DNA of 21,585 nt from a virus, in IMG/VR virus record IMGVR_UViG_3300021373_000913, positions 1-21,585 of that record; one strand, 5' to 3'. The notes below the pieces were generated by a model. It made no database searches. It had not been told where the DNA came from and saw only the letters and a list, made by a program, of their open reading frames with translations. Shown here piece after piece: positions 1 through 6,093 of the stretch. A program made the position numbers and the translations under genes. How positions within the stretch are numbered: position 1 is the stretch's first letter; the number at the start of each line of letters is the position of its first letter.

Positions 1-8
1 ACAACTGA

Positions 9-170
9 CTACTTGCCAGCCACCTCATTACCTAGTGGCTCGCCCAGATAGAAATCCATAGCGCGTAAACGCTGTTCTGTGTACTCGCTGTCAAAGTGGT
101 TCAGCGCGTCATTGATTTCATTGGATACGATGCTACTTAGCTGGTAGTCGTCCATTTTGTCGTCGGCCAT
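9..170 (-). CDS. Portal protein N-terminal segment, cut by in-frame TAG
   Basis: Fifty-three codons run from ATG (170) to a TAG at 11-9. The product is acidic and helical and ends in a segment with the pattern YLGEPLGNEVAGK. This matches, from memory, the start of P22/T7-type portal proteins, where a motif like YLGEP.GNEVEGRS.VV is conserved. The portal forms the dodecameric ring through which DNA enters the head. The codons after the TAG read S-V-V/., which continues the portal motif in the same frame, so the TAG stands where serine is usual. This looks like the broken beginning of the portal gene and not a separate small gene. The start has an AGGGG ribosome-binding site 8 bases upstream. 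Position after the terminases fits a portal. The rest lies outside the window. Confidence 0.7.
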   Translation of the reverse strand: MADDKMDDYQLSSIVSNEINDALNHFDSEYTEQRLRAMDFYLGEPLGNEVAGK

Positions 171-182
171 AAAATGCCCCTA

Positions 183-356
183 TTAGTTTGTGGCGTATTT
201 GCCCAAGGTAGTGTTGTGGCTCATCTTAGGTTTGCGCTTCGGCGTTGCCATTGGCGCGGGACGCATGATGCCAGCCGAACCCATAGACTCATTCATAGTA
301 CCCATAGATGGCTTAGACTTTGGTAGGGGCATACCCTTTTTCTTGCCGTAGTTCAT
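183..356 (-). CDS. Small basic Met/Lys/Pro-rich phage protein, unknown function
   Basis: Fifty-seven residues, rich in Met, Lys, Pro and Ser, beginning MNYGKKKGMPLPKSK and ending TTLGKYATN. It has no predicted membrane segment or recognisable domain and is probably disordered. The ATG overlaps the TGA of the preceding gene (ATGA), so translation is probably coupled. It is one of four consecutive small basic proteins between the 506-residue virion protein and the portal. Such low-complexity basic proteins near head genes may be minor virion or DNA-contacting proteins, but that is a guess from position. Function is not recognised. Confidence 0.75.
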   Translation of the reverse strand: MNYGKKKGMPLPKSKPSMGTMNESMGSAGIMRPAPMATPKRKPKMSHNTTLGKYATN

Positions 357-559
357 TTTTTTACAACCTTCTTTAGCTTGGATTTCATTTTAGGCTTAGT
401 CTCCAAGCCTGTCATGCGGTCACCCTGAGACGTGTTAACGTGCTGGGGCTTCGGCTTGACATCTAGGCTGGGATTCGGGGATGGCGTAACCTTGCCCTGC
501 AAGCAACGCTCCATATTAGAACAGCGCACAGGGTGCGCGCAAATATCACATAGGTTCAT
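353..559 (-). CDS. Small Cys-containing basic phage protein
   Basis: Sixty-eight residues. The N-terminus holds four cysteines (C4, C7, C13, C19; pattern C-x2-C-x5-C-x5-C), which could bind one metal ion. The rest is a basic, proline-rich, probably disordered tail ending in a run of lysines and valines. Its ATG overlaps the stop of the 52-residue gene before it and its own TGA overlaps the next ATG, so it belongs to a tightly coupled series. A nucleic-acid-binding role is possible from the metal-site-plus-basic-tail design. The family is not recognised. Confidence 0.75.
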   Translation of the reverse strand: MNLCDICAHPVRCSNMERCLQGKVTPSPNPSLDVKPKPQHVNTSQGDRMTGLETKPKMKSKLKKVVKK

Positions 560-714
560 TTTTTCTTTGCCTTCTTCTTTGCTGTTTTTGCGGCCTTCTT
601 AAACGCTGATGCTGTCGGCGCACCCTTTTCCCCGACCTTCCGCATCTTCTCGCCTGATCCAGCCGCTATGCGTTTACGTTTTGCTTGAATGTTAGCGTAC
701 AACCCCTTTGGCAT
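556..714 (-). CDS. Conserved small basic phage protein (MPKGLYANI family)
   Basis: Fifty-two residues starting MPKGLYANIQAKRKRIAAG and ending in a lysine-rich tail. The opening MPKGLYANI.AKRKRIA.GSGEKMRKPG is one I recall from many marine and other phages, usually near head-assembly genes, with no known function. About a third of residues are Lys or Arg. Two ATGs are possible (720 and 714). The one at 714 has an AAGGAG site at proper distance and begins with the conserved MPKG, while for 720 the site is too close. The start overlaps the TGA of the 96-residue gene (TGATG). Confidence 0.88.
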   Translation of the reverse strand: MPKGLYANIQAKRKRIAAGSGEKMRKVGEKGAPTASAFKKAAKTAKKKAKKK

Positions 715-1004
715 CACCATTTCTCCTTGTTAGACCAAAAAGCCGCAGACATCTTGCCCTTGGCTATGTTCTTTGCGTGGCGAGCCTTGAATGACTCCCG
801 CCTTGCCTTCTCAGATGCCGTCCTTGGTGAACTACCCGCGCCGCTAACGCCCTGCTGGCCGAAGCGGATGGTTTTCACCTTGTCACCTTCCTTCGCCACA
901 ACAACGTGCGACTTGGTGGGATGCGATGGCGTCCTCTTGGGTTTATTATAACCGCTAACTCCCGCTTTAGCTAGTCGGGGGTCTTTTGTCTTGCGTGGGG
1001 GCAT
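714..1004 (-). CDS. Conserved phage protein, DUF5872-like
   Basis: Ninety-six residues, strongly basic. Its core contains DPRLAKAGVSGYNKPKRTP, then HPTKSH.VVAKEGDKVKTIRFGQQG, then ARRESFKARHAKNI, and it ends in AAFWSNKEKW. I recall this pattern as a widespread phage family of unknown function (DUF5872 from memory; the number should be checked). The middle part looks like a small beta domain, flanked by basic disordered ends. The ribosome-binding site AAGGA lies 6 bases before the ATG. It heads the group of four small basic genes that leads into the portal, so a head-related role is likely but unproven. Confidence 0.88.
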   Translation of the reverse strand: MPPRKTKDPRLAKAGVSGYNKPKRTPSHPTKSHVVVAKEGDKVKTIRFGQQGVSGAGSSPRTASEKARRESFKARHAKNIAKGKMSAAFWSNKEKW

Positions 1005-1013
1005 TCTTTTTCC

Positions 1014-1042
1014 TTTTATATCGCTCTAATATATCCTATAAT
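1014..1042 (+). promoter_or_regulatory. Possible promoter of the 60-residue plus-strand gene
   Basis: A perfect TATAAT stands at 1037-1042, 26 bases before the ATG at 1068. The -35 region 17 bases upstream (TTTTAT, 1014-1019) matches poorly, so this is a -10-driven guess. The following AACAAGGGAG ribosome-binding site (1051-1060) resembles the one at 13999-14008. Confidence 0.4.
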
Positions 1043-1067
1043 GCGCTTTTAACAAGGGAGCCTTGAT

Positions 1068-1250
1068 ATGTTTGAACTAACGCCAGAAATGCACCGTGAA
1101 CGCATAATGCGCCGCGTAAAACAGCTTACAGAGCATTTAAGCATCGAAGAAGCAGAAGACCTTGACGAAATAATATGCGAGGCTGTTGGCATTGATACTA
1201 ACGAAAGCCCTCCTTTCTATCTGTTGTTAGAGAAGGTGAGTTTTGCATGA
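1068..1250 (+). CDS. Small acidic helical protein in reverse orientation
   Basis: Sixty residues beginning MFELTPEMHRERIMRRVKQ, mostly charged and predicted helical, with no membrane segment or known motif. It is the only plus-strand gene in the first 10 kb. Evidence that it is real: a clear AAGGGAG ribosome-binding site 8 bases before the ATG, a TATAAT box upstream, and codon choice like its neighbours. Its last 53 bases overlap the 3' end of the opposite-strand 506-residue gene. A self-promoted small gene inside a packaging operon fits the idea of a moron gene. Function unknown. Confidence 0.65.
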   Translation: MFELTPEMHRERIMRRVKQLTEHLSIEEAEDLDEIICEAVGIDTNESPPFYLLLEKVSFA

Positions 1251-2718
1251 GGGTGTCTAGCATCTGCTGGTCAACCATCTGCATCGGCGTCTTGAAGTCT
1301 TGAGTATATTTTATGTTTTGAGGTGTTAACAGGTTTCCCTTTTTATCTAACTGAGTCGAAAGCGCACCGAAAGACTCTGGGAAGAAAGTACCCTGCGGCG
1401 CAAGGTCACCCAACAGGCCGCCAATATACCCGCCTGTCTGGTCAGGCGCATACCCTCTTATCTGCCCAGAGTAAGTTGTGTGCGGGAATTGTGGGTTTTC
1501 AATTATAGGATTGTTTATATCCATTTGACCGAATGACACACCTTCCGAAAAAGTGGGAGTGTCATAAAGTTCTGGATCAGTGACAGCGCGTCTTACTGCG
1601 CCGATGTTTGGGAAACCAGCCTTTCTGGCGGTGGACTTATCCATCAAGCGGATAAACTGTTTCCTGATATCGCCAGAGGAATTATCAAGATAATTTTCTA
1701 AATCTTTTGAGTCTATGCCAACAAAATCTTCGTCTATTTTTTTCATAGCGTCATCAAACGCTTTTTTGTCCTCTTTTTTAATTTCCATATTTGGCAACAT
1801 TCTGGAAACTATTTTTGTCGGCATAGTCGAGTGATCTATGGCATCCACGCCCATAACAGCATTAACGCCCACAACATCCGCGCCGCCAGCCTCATCAGAG
1901 GCTTTTTGTGCCGCATTAACAAACCTACTTACAATGTTCAGCTTACTAGCCCACAAGGCATCGTCACCCTGCGCGGCCTCACCACGCATAAATCCTGTGC
2001 CACCTTCCAAGTCAACTGGCTCTGTCAGCTTAATGTTATCAACTGACTCAACCTTGCCGCCGATTGCGCTACGGTCACTAAAAAATGGCATGAGCAACTT
2101 ACCTTGAAGCGACTCAAGGTCAATTTGCCTTTTTGGCATCAGAAGCCCTGACGTGTCCTGTATTTCCATTGGGGTGTCTTCAATGCGGTACGGCATTTCA
2201 ATGCCGGAGTATTTCATAGGGTCTTTTTCAGCTTTGGTCAGCTTACCACCCATAGCACCAAGCGTGGCACCGCCAGCCTGTCTAGCCGCTATACCTGCGG
2301 GGGCTAGTGGCGCGGCAACGGCGAGGGGGTCGTAGCCGAACTCATTTCCCTCATCGTCAACAAGCAAACCAGTGCCGCCAGTCGCCATATCAACGCCGGA
2401 CATCACCTGCTGGTTGGCCATCTGGCGCATAGCCTCTGGCGCGGCCTTCGCGGCGTCAACTATCTGATCCGCCTCAAGGCCAAGCAAGCCGGACACCGCC
2501 TGATAGGCTGGCATATACTGCAAGCCAAACTCAGGGTCGCCGTAAACGCCCTCGGTAGTAACGGGCATCTGCGTTCCCATTGGGGCGTCAATAACATCAA
2601 CATATTCGGTTGTGGGGGCTTCTAGCACCTCGCGGCGCATAGGCGAGAAAATATTGCCAAGCAACCCAAGATACGTTTCATCTTCCGGCAGGAACCCATA
2701 CTCGTATTGCTGTGCCAT
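1198..2718 (-). CDS. Large presumed virion-associated protein, unknown function
   Basis: Five hundred and six residues. The N-terminal third is Gly/Ala/Met-rich with hydrophobic stretches (about residues 130-160). The middle (about 255-375) is a mixed alpha/beta region containing SKLNIVSRF and later KAGFPNIGAVRRAVTDPELYD. The C-terminal part has an NPQFPHTTYSGQIRGY followed by GGYIGGLLGDL. I recall similar elements (a pro-Thr-Tyr motif followed by GGL) in the large polyvalent proteins of phages, some of which are packed in the virion and injected; this is a weak resemblance. It starts directly after the terL stop (TAG then ATG) and lies before the portal, so a structural or injected protein is the best guess. 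No enzyme motif is visible. Confidence 0.85.
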   Translation of the reverse strand: MAQQYEYGFLPEDETYLGLLGNIFSPMRREVLEAPTTEYVDVIDAPMGTQMPVTTEGVYGDPEFGLQYMPAYQAVSGLLGLEADQIVDAAKAAPEAMRQMANQQVMSGVDMATGGTGLLVDDEGNEFGYDPLAVAAPLAPAGIAARQAGGATLGAMGGKLTKAEKDPMKYSGIEMPYRIEDTPMEIQDTSGLLMPKRQIDLESLQGKLLMPFFSDRSAIGGKVESVDNIKLTEPVDLEGGTGFMRGEAAQGDDALWASKLNIVSRFVNAAQKASDEAGGADVVGVNAVMGVDAIDHSTMPTKIVSRMLPNMEIKKEDKKAFDDAMKKIDEDFVGIDSKDLENYLDNSSGDIRKQFIRLMDKSTARKAGFPNIGAVRRAVTDPELYDTPTFSEGVSFGQMDINNPIIENPQFPHTTYSGQIRGYAPDQTGGYIGGLLGDLAPQGTFFPESFGALSTQLDKKGNLLTPQNIKYTQDFKTPMQMVDQQMLDTLMQNSPSLTTDRKEGFR

Positions 2719-4119
2719 CTAAACTACCCAATTAGTGTTCGGTTTCAAACTGCGATTGGAATTATAACCCTTTGAGTAGCCACCCGCAACCGCACCCTGC
2801 CCCGCAAAGGTCAGCACAAACGCATCCGCCACGTCAGGCGACCTCTGGCCGCGACGCTTCATCTCGTCCTTCGACTCAACCTTCAACTTGCCGGATGACA
2901 GGTATTTATACCGTATCCCCGTAATCTCAGCTATCAGCGTGTCGTCCTGTGGCACCTTGCAGTCACGCGCCTCAAACCATTCCCGCGCATTCCAGAACAA
3001 CTCATCGCGCAACCGATTAAAGCGATCCTTCAAACTTGCCGACTCCGACACAGAAATGCCGACTGCTGGTAAGCCCAACTCGCGCAACCTGTCAGCAAGC
3101 CCCGCACCCAGACCAATAGCGTCAATGTATATCGCCTGTGGACGCATCCGGTACGGCACCGCGTCATGCTCGGCAAGTATAATACCCGCCAACTCCATCA
3201 AGTCTTTGCCCTGCCACGTCTTGATAGGCTCGACCATCACCTGACCCTGCCGCTTGCACAGCGCAGACCTGTCACCTCCAAAACGTGCCACGTCCAGCCC
3301 CCACTCAACCGGAGTCGTCTCAGCCATCTCAATGTCGCGCTTTACCGCATCCTCAACCAAGTGCAACGGCACAAGCACGTCATCGGACTGCGTGGGAAAC
3401 TCACCCAAGACGCGCACGGCAAAGACATTGCTTTCCTCGCCGTATTTGTTCGCCATATCGGCGATAAACTTGGGGTCAACATACTCACCCTCGCGGCAAG
3501 ACACGGTTATGCAGTGCCAGTTCTCGCGGTCAGAATGAAATGCGTCATAGAAGTAGCCATCAGAACGGGTCGGGTTTCCACACATTATAATTTTACTGTG
3601 GGGGGTCGATAGCGCACCCGATGCCGTCTCAAAAATGATATTAGGCACACCGGACGCCTCCTCGACCACAAACAGCATATGCGGCGAGTGGAAACCAGCT
3701 AACGCCTCTGGGTTTTCCCTGCGGCTGGTACGCGCCACGGCGAATGAATCTGACGCCCCTTTCAGGGCAATCTTGTCAGACTTGAACTCAAGCAAGTTTT
3801 TGAAGGCGGGGGGCATATCCCTAGCCCAGCGATCTATCTCAGTCCACAGCACGTCAGATAGCTGGTGTGCGCTGTTCGCCGTCACGGCAACCTTGCAGGG
3901 GTAGTGCGTCATCAGCCACCAGAGCGTCACCCACGCCTCAAACGCGGTCTTCCCGACACCGTGGCCGGATTTGATCGCAACCTTATCATGAGCCGCAATG
4001 GCCTCCAATGCCTTGCGTTGCCACTTCTGCGGCTTGGCACCCAGTATCTGCTCCACGAACAGCACAGGGTTTTCGCGTATGGCGGCTAATAATTCAACTT
4101 CGGTTTTGGTAGGGGGCAT
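2719..4119 (-). CDS. terL: Terminase large subunit (packaging ATPase and nuclease)
   Basis: Four hundred and sixty-six residues with the full two-domain terminase plan. ATPase domain: Walker A SGHGVGKT at 51-58; Walker B segment MLFVVEEASG at 148-157, where the usual Asp-Glu is Glu-Glu; coupling segment IIMCGNPTR at 177-185. RNase H-like nuclease: D276 in GLDVARFGGDRS, D333 in YIDAIGLGAG, and the late acidic pair in RSPDVADAF at 427-434. It powers DNA translocation into the prohead and cuts concatemers, working with the small subunit and portal. The ATG has GGAG about 9 bases upstream. The TAG stop abuts the next ATG. Nothing appears truncated. Confidence 0.97.
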   Translation of the reverse strand: MPPTKTEVELLAAIRENPVLFVEQILGAKPQKWQRKALEAIAAHDKVAIKSGHGVGKTAFEAWVTLWWLMTHYPCKVAVTANSAHQLSDVLWTEIDRWARDMPPAFKNLLEFKSDKIALKGASDSFAVARTSRRENPEALAGFHSPHMLFVVEEASGVPNIIFETASGALSTPHSKIIMCGNPTRSDGYFYDAFHSDRENWHCITVSCREGEYVDPKFIADMANKYGEESNVFAVRVLGEFPTQSDDVLVPLHLVEDAVKRDIEMAETTPVEWGLDVARFGGDRSALCKRQGQVMVEPIKTWQGKDLMELAGIILAEHDAVPYRMRPQAIYIDAIGLGAGLADRLRELGLPAVGISVSESASLKDRFNRLRDELFWNAREWFEARDCKVPQDDTLIAEITGIRYKYLSSGKLKVESKDEMKRRGQRSPDVADAFVLTFAGQGAVAGGYSKGYNSNRSLKPNTNWVV

Positions 4120-4148
4120 TGGTGTTTTCTCCGATGTGGGGCGACCCT

Positions 4149-4179
4149 TATGTTAAAAATAATGCGTTTCGTTAACATA
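4149..4179. repeat. 8-bp inverted repeat upstream of terL
   Basis: TATGTTAA at 4149-4156 and TTAACATA at 4172-4179 are perfect inverted copies, 15 bases apart. They lie in the leader of terL, between it and the small gene before it. On RNA this would form an AT-rich hairpin. Role unknown; operator, pausing site or terminase site are possible. Confidence 0.5.
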
Positions 4180-4192
4180 TAAACGCCGTTTT

Positions 4193-4216
4193 TGCAGATT
4201 ATCTGCATTATCTGCG
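4193..4216. repeat. 15-bp palindrome plus a third half-site upstream of terL
   Basis: TGCAGAT-T-ATCTGCA at 4193-4207 is a perfect palindrome around one base. A further ATCTGCG at 4210-4216 repeats the right half. It overlaps the stop codon of the 52-residue gene. The arrangement resembles a protein-binding site. Which protein binds is not visible. Confidence 0.5.
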
Positions 4217-4366
4217 TATATTGTGCATCCTGTCCAGCCAGCGCCTCTCAGCGCGTCTGTATGCTCGCTTAATACGCCTTAGTGCGCCGCGCCTCCAGTA
4301 ATAGTGTTTTCGCGCACTGGTTAATGCGTCATATTCATCGCCATTTCGCATCGGCATCCGCTTCAT
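4208..4366 (-). CDS. Small very basic phage protein before terL
   Basis: Fifty-two residues, starting MKRMPMRNGDEYDALTSAR and ending with many Arg and Lys (pattern RRIKRAYRRAERRW). I recall the DEYDALT...R...IKR...NRR pattern as a small conserved phage protein often found just before the terminase or in head operons; function unknown. Start at 4366 is supported by GAGG 8 bases upstream. The stop of the previous gene (TAA, 4370-4372) is three bases before. The start region is duplicated at 4701-4723. Confidence 0.85.
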   Translation of the reverse strand: MKRMPMRNGDEYDALTSARKHYYWRRGALRRIKRAYRRAERRWLDRMHNIRR

Positions 4367-4380
4367 ATGTTAGCCCTCAA
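4358..4380. repeat. Direct repeat copy A: duplicated start region
   Basis: The 23 bases at 4358-4380 recur at 4701-4723 with two mismatches. The repeated unit, read on the minus strand, contains GAGGGC, the ATG and the codons AAG CGG of the 52-residue gene. The two copies bracket exactly one gene (4370-4693). Confidence 0.85.
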
Positions 4381-4693
4381 TCAACATCTGTATTGCATCT
4401 TCTGGAACATGCAAACCTTTCTCTCGCATTTCAACAAGGTACTCAGCCATCTCTTTCGCTGTATCAAAACTTTTGTTTTGGCTTTCTTCATCGACACGGT
4501 TAGACCAGTGACACATAAACCCGATATCAGCTTCATAGACATAGGCATCAGACATAATTACCTTGTTGTCTTTAAGGTACTTTGCCCAGAGTTCGTAGCC
4601 GCCAGCCAGCCAGAGTTCCATCTCCTTGTCAAAGGACACATCCACATCGGGTGTCAGTTCAGGAATTGGTGTACTCCATCTACAATAACTCAT
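4370..4693 (-). CDS. Conserved small phage protein (MSYCRWS family)
   Basis: One hundred and seven residues starting MSYCRWSTP, with a C-terminal helical region. The opening MSYCRWS followed by a YVYE segment (here SDAYVYEADIGFMCHWSNR at about 48-66) is a pattern I recall from many phages of diverse hosts; the function is unknown. Compared with the versions I recall, this copy has an insertion of about 40 residues between MSYCRWS and the YVYE segment, containing ELWLAGGYELWAKYL. No strong ribosome-binding site precedes the ATG, which instead overlaps the stop of a six-codon leader ORF (ATGA). Confidence 0.82.
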   Translation of the reverse strand: MSYCRWSTPIPELTPDVDVSFDKEMELWLAGGYELWAKYLKDNKVIMSDAYVYEADIGFMCHWSNRVDEESQNKSFDTAKEMAEYLVEMREKGLHVPEDAIQMLIEG

Positions 4694-4700
4694 TTTTTTC

Positions 4701-4723
4701 CCGCTTCATACGTAAGCCCTCAA
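4701..4723. repeat. Direct repeat copy B: relic start region with 6-codon ORF
   Basis: Second copy of the 23-base unit at 4358-4380. Here the ATG AAG CGG is followed by GAA AAA AAA TGA, a six-codon frame (M-K-R-E-K-K) ending in an ATGA overlap with the start of the MSYCRWS gene. It is either a relic of the 52-residue gene or a coupling leader. Confidence 0.75.
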
Positions 4724-4730
4724 AATTGAT

Positions 4731-4807
4731 GGGGGGGGTGGTAGGGGTATATATATTTTTACCCGCCCCCCGCGTGTGATCTGACGGGGGGGGTGCCAGA
4801 TCTGGGG
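4731..4807. other. G/C-tract region with potential secondary structure
   Basis: This non-coding segment has G8 at 4731-4738, GGGG at 4744-4747, C6 at 4766-4771, G8 at 4786-4793, the 10-base palindrome CCAGATCTGG at 4796-4805, and GGGG at 4804-4807. The first G8 and the C6 can pair across an AT-rich loop (about 4733-4771), with one bulge and one wobble. The gene-free stretch 4694-4925 holds this, the inverted repeat at 4834 and the DnaA box, and no convincing gene. Candidate packaging or replication site. Confidence 0.45.
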
Positions 4808-4833
4808 TTTTTCGCCATAATTCTTAACTTTGT

Positions 4834-4853
4834 CGCATAACCTCCATTATGCG
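4834..4853. repeat. 7-bp inverted repeat, non-coding region before terS end
   Basis: CGCATAA at 4834-4840 and TTATGCG at 4847-4853 are perfect inverted copies with a six-base loop (CCTCCA). It lies in the stretch without genes between terS and the MSYCRWS gene, about 40 bases from the DnaA-box-like sequence. Confidence 0.5.
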
Positions 4854-4890
4854 TATTGGCTTTTGTTTGTTTACAATCACTTAGCTACCC

Positions 4891-4899
4891 TGTGGATAA
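4891..4899 (-). promoter_or_regulatory. DnaA-box-like sequence
   Basis: TGTGGATAA at 4891-4899 is the exact complement of TTATCCACA, the strict consensus DnaA box. It stands alone in the gene-free region next to terS. One nine-base match in a window this size is unlikely but possible by chance, so a role as part of an origin is only suggested. Confidence 0.4.
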
Positions 4900-4925
4900 C
4901 TTTATGCCCGATATGCCCTATTTGC

Positions 4926-5429
4926 CTATTTCTTAGGCATCTCATCGTCAACCGAAATCTGGTTAACTTCCTCACCCGCGCGTACTGATTCCGCTTGTGT
5001 GTTTTCTACGGTGACAACCTCGGCGTGTTTCACCCGCGCCGCATCGTTAACCTGTTGCAATACCTTGAGGAATGAGTCACCCGCCTCAACCTTCGACTCG
5101 ATGCCCATCCTGTCGCCATACACCTTCGGGATCAGCCTTGACGCTTGCCATTTCTTGTTATCCGACACCAGCCTTGCGGCCTGTGGATCAAGCATACCTG
5201 ACAAAACACTGTTGTTTATCTCGTCTAGCTGGTCAGCGTAAACCATACCGCGTGACGCCATAGCGGTCATATAACGCCGTTCAAAGTCAGGATCGTCACA
5301 TATCTTCCGCCAGACTGTTGTCCAGCTCGGCATATCCTTGTCTTTCGACACGTTACTGCCAGCGCGTCCTGTTGCGACACGTTCTAAGAATACTGTAAAC
5401 TTTGCTTCTGGCGTTTTACGCGCTGGCAT
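4926..5429 (-). CDS. terS: Terminase small subunit
   Basis: A protein of 167 residues starting MPARKTPEAKF. It carries SWTTVWRKICDDPDFERRY at about 35-53, the pattern W..V.....DP.F...Y typical of small terminases (a helix-turn-helix DNA recognition part), then a helical region, then an acidic C-terminus ending in PKK. The small subunit recognises the viral DNA and hands it to TerL. The frame is open further up to 5486, but the ATG at 5429 has GAGG 9 bases upstream and only a 14-base overlap with the previous gene, so I choose it. Two small genes and a non-coding segment separate it from terL. Confidence 0.85.
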   Translation of the reverse strand: MPARKTPEAKFTVFLERVATGRAGSNVSKDKDMPSWTTVWRKICDDPDFERRYMTAMASRGMVYADQLDEINNSVLSGMLDPQAARLVSDNKKWQASRLIPKVYGDRMGIESKVEAGDSFLKVLQQVNDAARVKHAEVVTVENTQAESVRAGEEVNQISVDDEMPKK

Positions 5430-5646
5430 CTGGGTCATCCTCATCCAATTCAAAACTGATACCGAATGCCGTTTCTTCATCGTCAACGATGAACAACGGC
5501 TGTTTGCACTTGCTACATATCACCGCTTGTGTCTGCTCGTAACAACGACCCCTTGTTTCCTTGTCACACCAATGGCAAACCACGTAATCCTCAAAGAAGC
5601 GCACAAAATCACGCTTCTTCAAGTCAAACTTTAGCAGGTTACTCAT
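5416..5646 (-). CDS. Small zinc-ribbon protein
   Basis: Seventy-six residues. Two CxxC knuckles, C24-H-W-C27 and C44-S-K-C47, with one extra Cys at 35, form a likely zinc ribbon in the centre. The N-terminus is basic and the C-terminus strongly acidic (FELDEDDPDAS). It overlaps the DUF6378-type gene by 8 bases and the terS start by 14. An AGAGGTG site precedes the ATG. Function is unknown; such ribbons usually bind nucleic acid or protein. Confidence 0.82.
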   Translation of the reverse strand: MSNLLKFDLKKRDFVRFFEDYVVCHWCDKETRGRCYEQTQAVICSKCKQPLFIVDDEETAFGISFELDEDDPDASA

Positions 5647-5953
5647 TAGACACCTCTTTAACGGCGCATTCTGCCCCTGTGGCGGCGTATCCGGCTAAAT
5701 CTACCCAGCTATCCCACCCGACAGGCTTACCCGCTTCATCAAGCGGCATATCGCCCTGATTGATAGCCTCAATCTGTCTGGCTATCTTTAGACAAGCCAT
5801 AGCCAGTGCAACCTGAGTAGGCTTGACCTTCATCCCAAACACCAATGACCACATCTTAGCCACGCGCTTGTGGTTGTCATACACCGACCCATAAGCCTCA
5901 CCACGGTCTCTTACTGTTGCCTTTGCTTCATCCAGCATTTCAAATCTATTCAT
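5639..5953 (-). CDS. DUF6378-type phage protein
   Basis: One hundred and four residues, all helical in appearance. It shows RGEAYGSVYDNHKRVAKMW (17-35), PTQVALAMACLKIARQ (45-60) and WDSWVDLAGYAATGAE (80-95). This series matches, from memory, DUF6378, common in phages of many bacteria. The fold is often compared with MazG-like all-alpha nucleotide hydrolases, but I see no conserved EExxD metal motif, so I do not claim enzyme activity. The ATG overlaps the TAG of the preceding gene. Confidence 0.88.
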   Translation of the reverse strand: MNRFEMLDEAKATVRDRGEAYGSVYDNHKRVAKMWSLVFGMKVKPTQVALAMACLKIARQIEAINQGDMPLDEAGKPVGWDSWVDLAGYAATGAECAVKEVSNE

Positions 5954-6092
5954 CTTTTTTTCTTTCTTTAATTTCTAATTTACAAACAACGCACACAGCA
6001 ACCTCGTCATCCTGTTTTAACTGTGCGCGACAGACGGGACAAGCACCATCTTGTAACCGCCTAGCCATTGATCCGTCACCCTTCTCAATCAT
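5946..6092 (-). CDS. Small zinc-ribbon protein
   Basis: Forty-eight residues with two knuckles, C18-P-V-C21 and C34-V-V-C37, separated by twelve residues: a typical short zinc ribbon. The C-terminus is a charged tail (KERKKDE). The open frame extends to 6158, but the ATG at 6092 stands one base after the stop of the previous gene and has AAGGGG about 8 bases upstream, so I take it as the start. Role unknown; it sits in a run of small early genes between the primase-helicase and the terminase. Confidence 0.75.
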   Translation of the reverse strand: MIEKGDGSMARRLQDGACPVCRAQLKQDDEVAVCVVCKLEIKERKKDE

Positions 6093-6093
6093 G

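Noticed and set aside
4759-4818. 19-codon minus-strand ORF starting MAKNPRSGTP
   Set aside because: It lies in the G/C-tract region, lacks a ribosome-binding site, and its frame depends on homopolymer lengths.
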